A DNA stretch of 34,479 nt, from assembly GCA_020718275.1 (NCBI GenBank), contig DYSI01000021.1:1-34479 (forward strand). The letters run 5' to 3'. The notes under the pieces were generated by a model, which was not told where the DNA came from, did not search any database, and worked only from the letters and a program-made list of their open reading frames with translations. The DNA comes from Draconibacterium orientale (GTDB lineage Bacteria > Bacteroidota > Bacteroidia > Bacteroidales > UBA1556). This document shows, piece after piece, positions 1 through 8,449 of the stretch (the first letter of the stretch is position 1; every line of letters begins with the position of its first letter). A program made the position numbers and the translations under genes.

Positions 1-40
1 TATAACTGAATATCAATTATATAAATACTTTTTTGAAAAA

Positions 41-73
41 TTGTCATGTACTAAGTAAAAAAGTCTAATTTTG
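41..73 (+). promoter_or_regulatory. Bacteroidota-type promoter of the transglutaminase-like gene
   Basis: TAATTTTG at 66-73 matches the -7 consensus TAnnTTTG exactly. A TTG at 41-43 lies 22 bases upstream and could be the -33 element. Transcription would start near 77, giving a leader of about 16 bases before the ATG at 93. Identified by pattern only. Confidence 0.5.
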
Positions 74-92
74 AGGGAGCAAAAATCTATGT

Positions 93-1100
93 ATGAATGT
101 TTCTGAATCCGATTCACAGCCAACAAGTAACAATGATAATGTTATTGAAAAGAAGCAATCTAAACCACCATGTGATCTTTTTTGTAGCATTTTGACTATT
201 TTGTTAGTACTACCAATTTTTCTTTTGATACATAAAAATATTGATGATTTTAATTGGGCTTATAATCTCGATCGATGGCTTTTGTTAGTATTTTCATTGT
301 CAATATCCTCCTCGATTGCTGTTTTTCTGAAGCCAATTGCCACAGGCTTAATTATTTTTTTAATCATATACCTTTCTTATGGTCAGCTTACAAGCGGTTA
401 TGGTTTTCGACAACTGTTTTTTGAGTACGAATCACTTTTTTCCTATTTTTCTGAACAGCCTAAAAAGACCTTATTCCAGTATTCGCCTAATGCACAAACA
501 AATGCGACCTCTAATCAAATTGTAGCTACCGCTAAAATTATTGAAGAGAAATCTACTTTGATTCTGTTTCGAAAAAAGATATTGGAGCAATGTAATTATT
601 CTGATAACGACCTGCGCAACTTTGCATTAGGAGCAGTGCGGAATCATTTTTTAGAAGAACAAAAGAAGTTTTACGAATATAGAAACATCATTCAAAGTCT
701 TGCGGTGTTTAAAGAGATTAACAGCCAATGGGTTTATGTTAACGATCCAGAAGGCGAGGAACTATATGCAAAAGCGAGCGTATCTGCTAATGTTTTATCT
801 GGAGATTGTGATGATCATGCCATTTTGATGGCTTCCTGCATTAAGGTAATTGGAGGCAAAGCACGCATGGTTCTTACTGATAATCACTTATATCCTGAAC
901 TTTATGTTGGAAATATTAAGCAATTTGAACAAGTAACGACCTTAATTACCTCTTATCTATTTGCAAACGAATACCAAGATCAAGGTCTGCATTACCATGA
1001 AGATAGTAATGGTGATATTTGGTTAAATTTGGATTATACCAAACCTTTTCCTGGGGGAGAGTTTCTTTCTACCCATATTATTCAAATCATTGAAATATAA
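93..1100 (+). CDS. Membrane-anchored transglutaminase-like protein
   Basis: Predicted 335-residue inner-membrane protein. About three hydrophobic segments (roughly residues 29-46, 61-78 and 80-98) precede a soluble transglutaminase-like domain. The papain-fold triad can be placed: Cys239 in a GDCDDHA motif, His265 in DNHLYPE, and Asp314 in LNLDYT. The GDCDD context is typical of bacterial transglutaminase-like cysteine proteases or amidohydrolases rather than true cross-linking enzymes. The ATG at 93 is chosen because the overlapping ATG at 89 hits a stop after five codons. A purine-rich GAGGGAG at 73-79 lies 13 bases upstream. The gene stands alone with its own promoter-like box. Substrate unknown. 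The fold is fairly sure, the activity is not. Confidence 0.75.
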   Translation: MNVSESDSQPTSNNDNVIEKKQSKPPCDLFCSILTILLVLPIFLLIHKNIDDFNWAYNLDRWLLLVFSLSISSSIAVFLKPIATGLIIFLIIYLSYGQLTSGYGFRQLFFEYESLFSYFSEQPKKTLFQYSPNAQTNATSNQIVATAKIIEEKSTLILFRKKILEQCNYSDNDLRNFALGAVRNHFLEEQKKFYEYRNIIQSLAVFKEINSQWVYVNDPEGEELYAKASVSANVLSGDCDDHAILMASCIKVIGGKARMVLTDNHLYPELYVGNIKQFEQVTTLITSYLFANEYQDQGLHYHEDSNGDIWLNLDYTKPFPGGEFLSTHIIQIIEI

Positions 1101-1226
1101 TTGAAAGGTGATTTTCAACATGGTCGTAGTAGATTTTGTTCGTTCGATTCCCTGCTAAGAAAAGCTTTATAAGCAATTTTCAGCAGCCACGATAAGCATT
1201 GAGGTGATCGATTGTTTAATTTTTTT

Positions 1227-1234
1227 TATCTTTG
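1227..1234 (+). promoter_or_regulatory. -7 box upstream of fabG
   Basis: TATCTTTG matches TAnnTTTG exactly. No -33 TTTG sits at the usual distance of about 19 bases (nearest TTG at 1212-1214 and 1199-1201), so this is only a half-match. The predicted leader would be about 40 bases. Confidence 0.35.
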
Positions 1235-1276
1235 GCGCTTCAAATCAAACTTATTTTCAACACTAACAAACAAGTT

Positions 1277-2023
1277 ATGGGATTATTAGAAGGAAAAACG
1301 GCTTTAGTTACCGGCGCAGCACGCGGGATAGGTAAAGCGATTGCCATTACATTTGCCAAAGAAGGTGCTAACGTTGCATTTACCGATTTACAATTGGATG
1401 CGAATACCGAAGCCACTGAAAACGAAATAAGAGCCTTTGGTGTTAAAGCAAAAGCATTTGCTTCCAACGCAGCCGTTTTTAATGAAGCAGATCAATTAAT
1501 CAATTCGGTAATGGAAGAATTTGGGCGGATTGACATTTTAGTTAATAATGCGGGTATCACACGCGATAATTTATTGATGCGAATGACTGAGCAAGATTGG
1601 GATTTAGTTATTAATGTAAATCTTAAATCAATCTTTAATATGACCAAAGCGGTTCAACGCGTTATGTTGAAACAAAAAAGTGGTTCTATTATCAATATGA
1701 GCTCAGTGGTGGGTATCGAAGGAAATGCAGGACAGTCAAATTATTCTGCCTCAAAAGCTGGTTTAATTGGCTTTACTAAATCCATTGCTCAGGAATTAGG
1801 CTCTAGAAACATTCGGGTGAATGCTGTAGCGCCTGGTTTTATTGCTACCGCTATGACTGATAAATTGCCCGAAGATGTGCGTAAAAGCTGGGTTCAATTA
1901 ATTCCACTTCGTCGTGAAGGTCAAGCCGAAGATGTTGCCAATGTTTGCTTGTTTTTGGCCTCTGATTTATCGAGTTATGTTACTGCTCAGGTGGTAAGTG
2001 TTTGCGGTGGGATGCACAGCTAG
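1277..2023 (+). CDS. fabG: 3-oxoacyl-[acyl-carrier-protein] reductase FabG
   Basis: NADPH-dependent short-chain dehydrogenase that performs the first reduction step of type II fatty acid elongation in the cytoplasm. The 248 residues match the normal FabG length. Visible are the Rossmann TGAARGIG motif (residues 12-19), NNAG (90-93), and the catalytic Ser142/143-Tyr156-Lys160 in the YSASK context. The C-terminus ends CGGMHS, close to the usual GGM tail. I start at the ATG at 1277. The frame is open upstream to a TTG at 1232, but those 15 extra residues precede the canonical family start and are probably not translated. No other fab gene is adjacent. A paralogous SDR lies at 6510-7316. Confidence 0.93.
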   Translation: MGLLEGKTALVTGAARGIGKAIAITFAKEGANVAFTDLQLDANTEATENEIRAFGVKAKAFASNAAVFNEADQLINSVMEEFGRIDILVNNAGITRDNLLMRMTEQDWDLVINVNLKSIFNMTKAVQRVMLKQKSGSIINMSSVVGIEGNAGQSNYSASKAGLIGFTKSIAQELGSRNIRVNAVAPGFIATAMTDKLPEDVRKSWVQLIPLRREGQAEDVANVCLFLASDLSSYVTAQVVSVCGGMHS

Positions 2024-2195
2024 CAATTCGATTTGGTGGCATTAGGGGTTTATAAAATATGATTTTTCAGACCTATAAAATTACTAGTATTAGCTTTATC
2101 TTTTTATAAAGGCTTTGTATATAGTTTATTGAAGCTGAATTTTAAAAGAATCGAGAAACAGGAATAAAAAGTAATTTCAGAAAATCCATAAAAAG

Positions 2196-2229
2196 AAAAA
2201 GCTGCTTTTCGCAAGAAAAGCAGCTTTTT
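2196..2229. terminator. Bidirectional terminator between fabG and rpsP
   Basis: A perfect 15-bp stem AAAAAGCTGCTTTTC / GAAAAGCAGCTTTTT surrounds a GCAA tetraloop. It gives a U-rich 3' end on both strands, so it can terminate rpsP (minus) 20 bases after its stop and fabG (plus) read-through. Confidence 0.9.
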
Positions 2230-2249
2230 TATTTGGGATTGCAATGAAT

Positions 2250-2789
2250 TTATTCAGCAGGTGTTTCTTCAGCAACTTCTTCAGCAGGTGCGGCTTCAGC
2301 CTGTACTTTTTTCACTTTTGCTTCCAATTCAATTGCTTTACGTTTAGCAATCTCAGCTTTACGGGCTTCGTTAATTTTTCTTTCTGAATCCAACATTTCA
2401 GCTTGTTTCTGGGTAGCTTGTTCTTTACTAGTTTTAGCTACATTATAAATTTTAGCATTTTTCTCGGCTTCCCAAGCAGCGAATTTAGCTTCGGCTTGTT
2501 CGGCTGTTAAAGCGCCTTTGGTAACACCACCCAAGAGGTGTTTCTTGTACATCACTCCTTTATAAGAGAGGATAGCACGAACAGTATCAGTGGGTTGAGC
2601 CCCATTTTGTAACCACTCTAAAGCGCTATCAAAATTGATGTCGATCGTAGCTGGTTTGGTCATTGGATTATACGTGCCTAATTTCTCTATAAATTTTCCG
2701 TCTCGAGGTGCACGACCGTCCGCAATAACAATGTGATAAAAAGCTTGTCCTTTTTTACCAAATCGTTGAAGTCTAATCTTTACTGGCAT
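2250..2789 (-). CDS. rpsP: 30S ribosomal protein S16 with C-terminal extension
   Basis: Small-subunit protein that binds 16S rRNA. The first 85 or so residues are canonical S16: [13 protein letters not shown] start, then [20 protein letters not shown], then DRA-like [13 protein letters not shown]. The total of 179 residues is about twice the E. coli length. The remainder is an Ala/Glu/Lys-rich, probably helical and partly disordered tail; long S16 tails are common in Bacteroidota. It has its own promoter (2844-2875) and terminator (2196-2229), so it looks monocistronic. The rimM and trmD genes often linked to rpsP elsewhere are absent here. Confidence 0.97.
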   Translation of the reverse strand: MPVKIRLQRFGKKGQAFYHIVIADGRAPRDGKFIEKLGTYNPMTKPATIDINFDSALEWLQNGAQPTDTVRAILSYKGVMYKKHLLGGVTKGALTAEQAEAKFAAWEAEKNAKIYNVAKTSKEQATQKQAEMLDSERKINEARKAEIAKRKAIELEAKVKKVQAEAAPAEEVAEETPAE

Positions 2790-2843
2790 AATCTAATTGT
2801 TTTAATGGTTTTAATTTATTTTATTCCGTATTTTAACGGGGCG

Positions 2844-2875
2844 CAAAGTTCTGCATATTTTTCTAATTAGCAAAA
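2844..2875 (-). promoter_or_regulatory. Promoter of rpsP
   Basis: On the minus strand TTTTG (complement of 2871-2875) is followed after exactly 19 bases by GAACTTTG (complement of 2844-2851). This matches the Bacteroidota TTTG-N19-TAnnTTTG arrangement with one mismatch. It is the best spaced promoter in the window. The predicted leader is about 50 bases. Confidence 0.6.
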
Positions 2876-3087
2876 CCTAAATTAAATAATAAACTAATAA
2901 CATAAACTATTATATACTAGTATATTAACTAATGTTTTGAATTTAAAACACCCTTGATGTATCCAAAATCTATCGATTATCATGGAATTATACCTTTTCA
3001 ATCATCGCTTAAGTGAGTAGGATATCATTTTTCTTTAGCTGAAATTTACTTATAAATTGTAATTTCGCCAATCAATTTTTATAGATT

Positions 3088-4254
3088 ATGGCAAAAATTC
3101 TGATTATCGATGATGAGGCTCCAATACGAAGGACGCTGAAAGAAATTTTGGGCTACGAGAAACATTTGGTAGATGAAGCAGCTGATGGAATCATTGGTCT
3201 TGAAAAACTAAAAGCTGAACATTATGATTTAGTGCTTTGCGATATCAAAATGCCTGGAAAAGATGGGATAGAAGTATTGCAAGAATCCATGACGTTTTCT
3301 GAAACTCCCTTTGTTATGATTTCTGGTCATGCCAACATAGATACTGCGGTGGAAGCTATTAAGTTAGGCGCTTTCGATTTTATATCGAAGCCACCAGATC
3401 TGAACCGATTACTAATTACCATTCGCAATGCAATTGATAAGTCCAAATTAGTCAGAGAAACTATCGTTCTCAAGCGTAAAATAAGTCAGAAGTATGAAAT
3501 GGTTGGGCAAAGTGAGCCAATTGGCTTGATAAAATTAATGATTGAACGGGTAGCACCGACCAATGCGAGGGTACTTATTACTGGCGAAAATGGAACTGGT
3601 AAAGAGCTTGTTGCTCATTGGATTCACGAAAAAAGCGAACGCTCTCATGCCCCTTTTATTGAGGTTAATTGCGCTGCAATTCCATCAGAATTGATTGAAA
3701 GTGAGCTTTTTGGTCACGAAAAGGGATCATTCACCTCAGCCATTAAACAGCGAAAAGGTGATTTTGAATTGGCACATGGAGGAACCATTTTTCTGGATGA
3801 AATAGGGGATATGAGTTTATCGGCTCAAGCCAAAGTGCTGCGCGCTTTGCAAGAAAATAAAATTACTCGCGTGGGTGGCGAAAAGGAAATTATGGTTGAC
3901 GTTCGCGTCATTGCTGCTACCAATAAAAATCTTTCTGTGGAAATCGAAAAAGGCAATTTTAGAGAAGACCTTTATCATCGATTGAGTGTTATCCTAATAG
4001 AGGTACCCTCATTGCGAAATAGAAAAGATGATATTCCATTGTTGTCACAATACTTTCTCGATCAAATTGCCGCAGAAAACGGAAAAACACCTGCCACAAT
4101 TTCGCAAACAGCTTTAGATGCTTTGATGCATTTGCCTTGGAGTGGCAATATTCGGGAACTTAGAAATGTCATCGAACGCCTTTCCATTTTGTGCGATAAA
4201 CAGATTGAAATCAAAGATATAGAAGCCTATGTTAAACCCTTGATGAGGTATTAG
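3088..4254 (+). CDS. NtrC-type response regulator (receiver + sigma-54 AAA+), no DNA-binding domain
   Basis: 388 residues. The receiver domain covers 1-120 with acidic pair Asp8/Asp9, phospho-acceptor Asp52 and Lys101. A sigma-54-interaction AAA+ domain covers about 137-370: Walker A GENGTGKE (166-173), Walker B GGTIFLDE (231-238), and arginine-finger region FREDLYHRL (291-299). The sigma-54-contacting loop, usually GAFTGA, reads GSFTSA (213-218). The protein stops at residue 388, directly after the AAA+ lid, where NtrC relatives carry a Fis-type helix-turn-helix. From memory, similar short forms exist in Flavobacteriia, so this is probably a natural architecture rather than a truncation. No partner kinase is adjacent. 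It presumably acts on sigma-54 promoters from solution or serves another AAA+ role. Confidence 0.88.
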   Translation: MAKILIIDDEAPIRRTLKEILGYEKHLVDEAADGIIGLEKLKAEHYDLVLCDIKMPGKDGIEVLQESMTFSETPFVMISGHANIDTAVEAIKLGAFDFISKPPDLNRLLITIRNAIDKSKLVRETIVLKRKISQKYEMVGQSEPIGLIKLMIERVAPTNARVLITGENGTGKELVAHWIHEKSERSHAPFIEVNCAAIPSELIESELFGHEKGSFTSAIKQRKGDFELAHGGTIFLDEIGDMSLSAQAKVLRALQENKITRVGGEKEIMVDVRVIAATNKNLSVEIEKGNFREDLYHRLSVILIEVPSLRNRKDDIPLLSQYFLDQIAAENGKTPATISQTALDALMHLPWSGNIRELRNVIERLSILCDKQIEIKDIEAYVKPLMRY

Positions 4255-4270
4255 TTTTTTCAATAGCAGA

Positions 4271-4305
4271 ATTGTATCGTCAATTCTTAAATTTACTTAG
4301 TTTTG
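4271..4305 (+). promoter_or_regulatory. Promoter of ffh
   Basis: TAGTTTTG (4298-4305) fits TAnnTTTG exactly. ATTG ending at 4274 lies 23 bases upstream, at the long end of the accepted spacing. The predicted leader to the ATG at 4334 is about 25 bases. Confidence 0.5.
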
Positions 4306-4333
4306 CACTCCAATATTGTAAAATAATAAAATT

Positions 4334-5680
4334 ATGTTTGATAATCTTAGTGACAAGCTAGATAGAGCTTTTAAAGTACTCAAAGGTCAAGGTAAAATCA
4401 CAGAAATTAATGTTGCTGAAACCCTTAAAGAAGTTCGTAAAGCGCTATTAGATGCCGACGTAAGTTATAAAGTTGCCAAAACATTTACCCAAAATGTGAA
4501 AGATAAGGCAATGGGAGCTAATGTGTTAACCGCTATTTCGCCAAGTCAATTGATGGTAAAAATTGTGCATGATGAATTAGCTGAATTAATGGGAGGGGAA
4601 CATACCGAACTAAATATCAAACCCAACCCAAGTATTATTCTTATCGCCGGATTGCAAGGTTCTGGTAAAACTACTTTTTCAGCTAAATTAGCCAATTACC
4701 TCCTTACAAAGAAATCAAAGAAGCCATTATTGGTTGCCGGTGACGTTTATCGGCCTGCTGCTATTACTCAGTTGAAAGTGCTTGGAGAACAAATAGGAGT
4801 AGAGGTGTACCATGAAGATGGAAATAAAAATCCAGTGTCAATTGCAGAAAATGCTGTTCGCTACGCTCGCGAAAAAGGATACAATGTTATTATAGTGGAT
4901 ACCGCCGGTCGATTGGCTGTGGATCAGCAAATGATGAATGAAATCTCGGCGGTACATAAAAAAATAAATCCTCATGAAACGCTTTTCGTGGTGGATTCAA
5001 TGACTGGACAAGATGCCGTGAATACTGCTAAGGCTTTCAACGATGTGCTTGATTATACTGGCGTTGTGCTTACCAAGTTGGATGGTGATACCCGTGGTGG
5101 GGCAGCGCTTACCATTCGTTCGGTGGTGGATAAACCAATCAAATTTGTTGGTATTGGCGAGAAAATGGACGCCCTCGATGTCTTCTATCCTAACCGGATG
5201 GCTGATCGTATATTGGGGATGGGGGATGTGGTTTCCTTAGTTGAAAGAGCTCAAGAGCAATTTGATGCCGAAGAAAGTCGAAGATTGCAAAAAAGAATAG
5301 CCAAGGATCAGTTTAATTTCAACGACTTTTTGAAACAAATTAGCCAAATTAAAAAGATGGGTAATGTAAAAGATTTGATGTCGATGATTCCAGGCATGGG
5401 TAAAGCCTTGAAAGATATTGATATTGATGATGATGCTTTCAAAAGTGTTGAGGCTATTATTCATTCCATGACTGAGGCTGAACGCGAAGACCCCAAACTT
5501 ATCGATGGCAGCAGAAGAAAAAGAATTGCTGCAGGAAGTGGAACTACTATTCAAGAAGTGAATAATTTAATAAAGCAATTTGAAAGTACTCGCAAAATGA
5601 TGAAAATGATGACCGCAGGTGGCGGAATTAATAACTCAGCGAGGATGATGCAAAGCATGCAATCCAAGATGAAAATGTAA
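4334..5680 (+). CDS. ffh: Signal recognition particle GTPase Ffh (SRP54)
   Basis: Cytosolic GTPase that binds 4.5S RNA and signal sequences of nascent chains and docks with FtsY. The 448 residues cover the complete N-G-M layout. The N-domain helical bundle is about residues 1-90. The G domain has the P-loop GLQGSGKTT (106-114), DTAGR (189-193) and TKLDGDTRGG (247-256). The methionine-rich M domain ends in repeated KMMKMM and MMQSMQSKMKM-type sequence. Length and motifs are normal. It has its own promoter and terminator and is probably monocistronic. Confidence 0.97.
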   Translation: MFDNLSDKLDRAFKVLKGQGKITEINVAETLKEVRKALLDADVSYKVAKTFTQNVKDKAMGANVLTAISPSQLMVKIVHDELAELMGGEHTELNIKPNPSIILIAGLQGSGKTTFSAKLANYLLTKKSKKPLLVAGDVYRPAAITQLKVLGEQIGVEVYHEDGNKNPVSIAENAVRYAREKGYNVIIVDTAGRLAVDQQMMNEISAVHKKINPHETLFVVDSMTGQDAVNTAKAFNDVLDYTGVVLTKLDGDTRGGAALTIRSVVDKPIKFVGIGEKMDALDVFYPNRMADRILGMGDVVSLVERAQEQFDAEESRRLQKRIAKDQFNFNDFLKQISQIKKMGNVKDLMSMIPGMGKALKDIDIDDDAFKSVEAIIHSMTEAEREDPKLIDGSRRKRIAAGSGTTIQEVNNLIKQFESTRKMMKMMTAGGGINNSARMMQSMQSKMKM

Positions 5681-5704
5681 GGCTAGAACTGCAATAACAA
5701 ATGA

Positions 5705-5731
5705 AAAAGAGAGTCTATTGGACTCTCTTTT
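5705..5731 (+). terminator. Rho-independent terminator of ffh
   Basis: A perfect 11-bp stem AAAAGAGAGTC / GACTCTCTTTT with loop TATTG lies 25 bases after the ffh stop, followed by a T-rich tract (TGTGTTTTTA). Confidence 0.88.
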
Positions 5732-5738
5732 GTGTTTT

Positions 5739-6068
5739 TATAAAACATGCCTCATTTTGACTATAGGCTCACTTTTTGAAATATTTACTTGGGTAACCCA
5801 GTTCCAGCAGATTTTTAGTGTTAATTCTGATTTATAAAATTACATTAGCTTAAATACTTATATTTCTTTTAGGCTAGATATTTTCCTTCTAGGATTAACC
5901 TAAGGTAGTGTTAACTTGCTTTATACAGTATTTTTAGCATACTAGAATAAATTCTTTATAAATCAAATATCCATTTGTTTTTTTAAAGAAACTAATAGGT
6001 ATGTTAATAAAGACAATGAGCTTTTAATTGCTCAAAGTCTTAAAATCCTAAGAGATGATTCTAAAGAG
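5739..6068. other. Gene-free AT-rich spacer
   Basis: Between the ffh terminator and the 3' end of the acidic minus-strand gene. I find no coding frame with a credible start, no long repeat and no RNA gene here. Only very short palindromes are present, such as TGGGTAACCCA. No evident terminator serves the minus-strand pair. Confidence 0.6.
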
Positions 6069-6491
6069 TTACAGAATCAATATGCCCCAAGAAACATTGG
6101 TTAGCATTCCATCTTCAAAATAGAAATCGACCATAGCATCATAAAAGCTAACTCTTTTTTCGCCCCATTCTTCGATTTCAATTTCTAGGTCGCTAAATTT
6201 ATGATCTTGTATGAGTTTGGTGATTTCGGCTTCTGATTTTTTAAAAATCTTCACACCAAAAAGCAAAGCCTCAGGATTTTCTGTTTCGCAAGCGGTAAAG
6301 GCCATTTCAGTTTCGTCACCTTCAAAATAGATACTGGTTTCTAATTCAGGCATATAAATAGCCTCTGTTTTGTATTCTCCATCTTCTTCTACGATTTCGA
6401 AATTGGTAAATTGGCTGTATTTTTCCAAAAAACCATCTTTTGATAACCCAAATTCTAAATCATTAAATCCTTTAAGTAGTAAAATTTCCAT
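6069..6491 (-). CDS. Small strongly acidic protein of unknown function
   Basis: 140 residues with no family I recognise. By hand count it has about 33 Asp/Glu against about 11 Lys/Arg, so the net charge is near -22. There is no signal peptide or membrane segment, so it is predicted cytoplasmic. Regular alternation of hydrophobic and acidic residues, with aromatics near the C-terminus (FYDAMVDFYFEDGMLTNVSWG), suggests a compact alpha/beta domain. It starts 18 bases after the upstream SDR gene stop and is very likely co-transcribed with it. An immunity- or SMI1-like small domain is conceivable from composition alone, but nothing nearby encodes a toxin. Confidence 0.7.
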   Translation of the reverse strand: MEILLLKGFNDLEFGLSKDGFLEKYSQFTNFEIVEEDGEYKTEAIYMPELETSIYFEGDETEMAFTACETENPEALLFGVKIFKKSEAEITKLIQDHKFSDLEIEIEEWGEKRVSFYDAMVDFYFEDGMLTNVSWGILIL

Positions 6492-6509
6492 TGTGTTTTG
6501 TTTTTAAGT

Positions 6510-7316
6510 TTAAAAAGGAGAATCTGTTTCCTTTTTAATGTAGTAATAAATTAATTTATCTGATAATTTAGGGAATATCCTCGATACACCTACGATTAAA
6601 GTTCCCATTTTTCCAATTAACATCGTTCTTCGTCGCTTTTTGATACCTTTAACAATACGTTTTGCAACCAGCTCAGCGGTCAACATTTCACTCTCTTTAC
6701 GCGGGCTATCGCCTTGTTCCTGACCATGATCAAGGAGGGCGTGTTTTCTAATTTCGCTATTGACGTATTCTGGTGCGACAACCATTATATGCATTCCACT
6801 GTGCAACAATTCAATACGCAAAGATTCCATAAAACCATGCAAGGCATATTTTGAAGCACAATAACCAGTGCGGGCAGGCAAAGGGCTGAATCCAGAAATT
6901 GAACTCACAGCTACCAAACTACCTTTCTGCTCCAATAAATAAGGTAATGCGAATTTTGTACTATTTACACTGCCCCAGAAATTGGTGTCCATCACTTTAT
7001 GAATCACGCTCAACTGAAGATTTGCAAACATTACTCTTTGCGAAATCCCTGCATTATTTATCAAAATGTCAATTTTGCCAAAGCGAGCCACCGTTTGATC
7101 TACAAATTTTTGGCAATCACTTTCGATACTCACATCTGCTTTTATAGCCAATGTTTCGACCTTGTATAGCAAGTTAATCTCTTTTGCAATTTCTTCAATA
7201 ATTTCTAATCTCCTAGCTACTAATATAATATGTGAACCTTGCTTGGCTAATTCGTAACATAATGCCTTTCCAATTCCAGAAGAAGCACCCGTCACAATCC
7301 CAACTTTACCCTTCAT
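6510..7316 (-). CDS. Short-chain dehydrogenase/reductase (SDR)
   Basis: 268-residue NAD(P)-dependent oxidoreductase with all classical SDR marks: TGASSGIG (9-16), NNAG (87-90), and the catalytic triad Ser139, Tyr152 and Lys156 in the YCASK context. The C-terminal 40 residues are basic and hydrophobic (KRIVKGIKKRRRTMLIGKMG and following), which could lie at the membrane surface. Such tails occur in SDRs related to DltE/YqjQ and dehydrogenases acting on lipids. Substrate cannot be assigned. It is first in a two-gene minus-strand unit with the acidic protein at 6069-6491. Confidence 0.88.
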   Translation of the reverse strand: MKGKVGIVTGASSGIGKALCYELAKQGSHIILVARRLEIIEEIAKEINLLYKVETLAIKADVSIESDCQKFVDQTVARFGKIDILINNAGISQRVMFANLQLSVIHKVMDTNFWGSVNSTKFALPYLLEQKGSLVAVSSISGFSPLPARTGYCASKYALHGFMESLRIELLHSGMHIMVVAPEYVNSEIRKHALLDHGQEQGDSPRKESEMLTAELVAKRIVKGIKKRRRTMLIGKMGTLIVGVSRIFPKLSDKLIYYYIKKETDSPF

Positions 7317-7492
7317 AGTATCTTGAAAAATTTCTCGACGAAGATATAAAAATAATAGGTTTATTGATGCTTTATTTTGTTAAGATTTTATGTCTTTGTT
7401 GCAAATAAAAACATATTTAATGAAGACTTGTGTTCTAAAAATTAATCTTGAGCGAATATGCACTATTTTTACCGCTCCAAAAACATTTTTTT

Positions 7493-8425
7493 ATGCGAAA
7501 GATTTATGCCGTTGGTGAAGCCATTTATGATATAATTTTTAAAAATAACAAACCCATTGATGCCAAGGTCGGTGGCGCAATGATTAATTCGTCGGTATCA
7601 TTAGGTCGTTTAGGGGTGCCAATTGACTATGTTGGCGACACAGCCGATGATGTGGTGGGGCATATTATGTCTGATTTTCTAGTTGAAAATCATGTGAATG
7701 TAGATTATTTTTCGCACTATCCCGATAGTAAATCGCGTTTAGCACTTGCCTTTATCGACGACTTAAATGCTCCTAAATATTCATTTTATAAAATCAATAC
7801 TCCTCACAAAATAAAGTTAAAATTTCCTGATGTTCAAGAAGATGACATAATCTTATTCGGTTCATTTTATGGTATAAAAGCCGAAGTTAGAGGCCAATTG
7901 GTAGATTTCTTGTTGGAAGCGAAAAAGCGAAATGCCATTATAATTTACGACCCTAACTTTAGGGTAAATCATTCGTCACTTCTAAGTACCGTTTTGCCCT
8001 TTATCGAGGATAATATTCGTTTGGCTGATATTGTAAAGGCATCGAATGAAGATTACCATTTGATTTTTGGACTCAACTCTTTTGAGGAAGTGGTGGAGCG
8101 TTTGGCACCTTTAAAAACTAAAAATCTAATTTATACCAAAAATGCCGAAGGGATAGATTATCTGCAAAATAAAACTCAACGACATATCGAGGTGCGAAAG
8201 TTGGAACCCATCAGCGCTGTGGGTGCCGGTGATAGTTTCAATGCTGGAATAATTTATTATCTGTATTTGCATCAGATTACTAAATCGCTAATAGATTCCA
8301 TGTCGGTGGATCAATGGAGAGAAATGCTCATCATGGCCGATTTATTTGCAAGCAATGTATTGATGAGTACTGACAATTATATCAGTAAAGAGTTTGCTAA
8401 TCAGTTAATTAATAAAGATAAATAA
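7493..8425 (+). CDS. PfkB-family carbohydrate kinase (fructokinase-like)
   Basis: 310-residue ribokinase-fold kinase. The N-terminus reads VGEAIYDIIF, and the early GGAMINSSVSLGRLG matches the family's first signature (GG.. N.A..L.RLG). The C-terminal signature is SAVGAGDSFNAG with catalytic base Asp247. It presumably phosphorylates a sugar or related substrate with ATP; fructose is the usual guess and the sequence does not decide it. I start at the ATG at 7493, just before the canonical beta-strand. An in-frame extension to a TTG at 7448 is unlikely. It is convergent with tsaD, 24 bases away, without an obvious terminator. Confidence 0.85.
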   Translation: MRKIYAVGEAIYDIIFKNNKPIDAKVGGAMINSSVSLGRLGVPIDYVGDTADDVVGHIMSDFLVENHVNVDYFSHYPDSKSRLALAFIDDLNAPKYSFYKINTPHKIKLKFPDVQEDDIILFGSFYGIKAEVRGQLVDFLLEAKKRNAIIIYDPNFRVNHSSLLSTVLPFIEDNIRLADIVKASNEDYHLIFGLNSFEEVVERLAPLKTKNLIYTKNAEGIDYLQNKTQRHIEVRKLEPISAVGAGDSFNAGIIYYLYLHQITKSLIDSMSVDQWREMLIMADLFASNVLMSTDNYISKEFANQLINKDK

Positions 8426-8449
8426 AGGACTAGGATATAAGGAATTCCG

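Noticed and set aside
1134-1160. tRNA T-loop-like GTTCGATTCC
   Set aside because: The flanks do not form a T stem and no acceptor, D or anticodon arm can be drawn around it.
5237-5554. 105-codon minus-strand open frame
   Set aside because: It lies entirely within the ffh M-domain coding region on the other strand and has no recognisable protein features.
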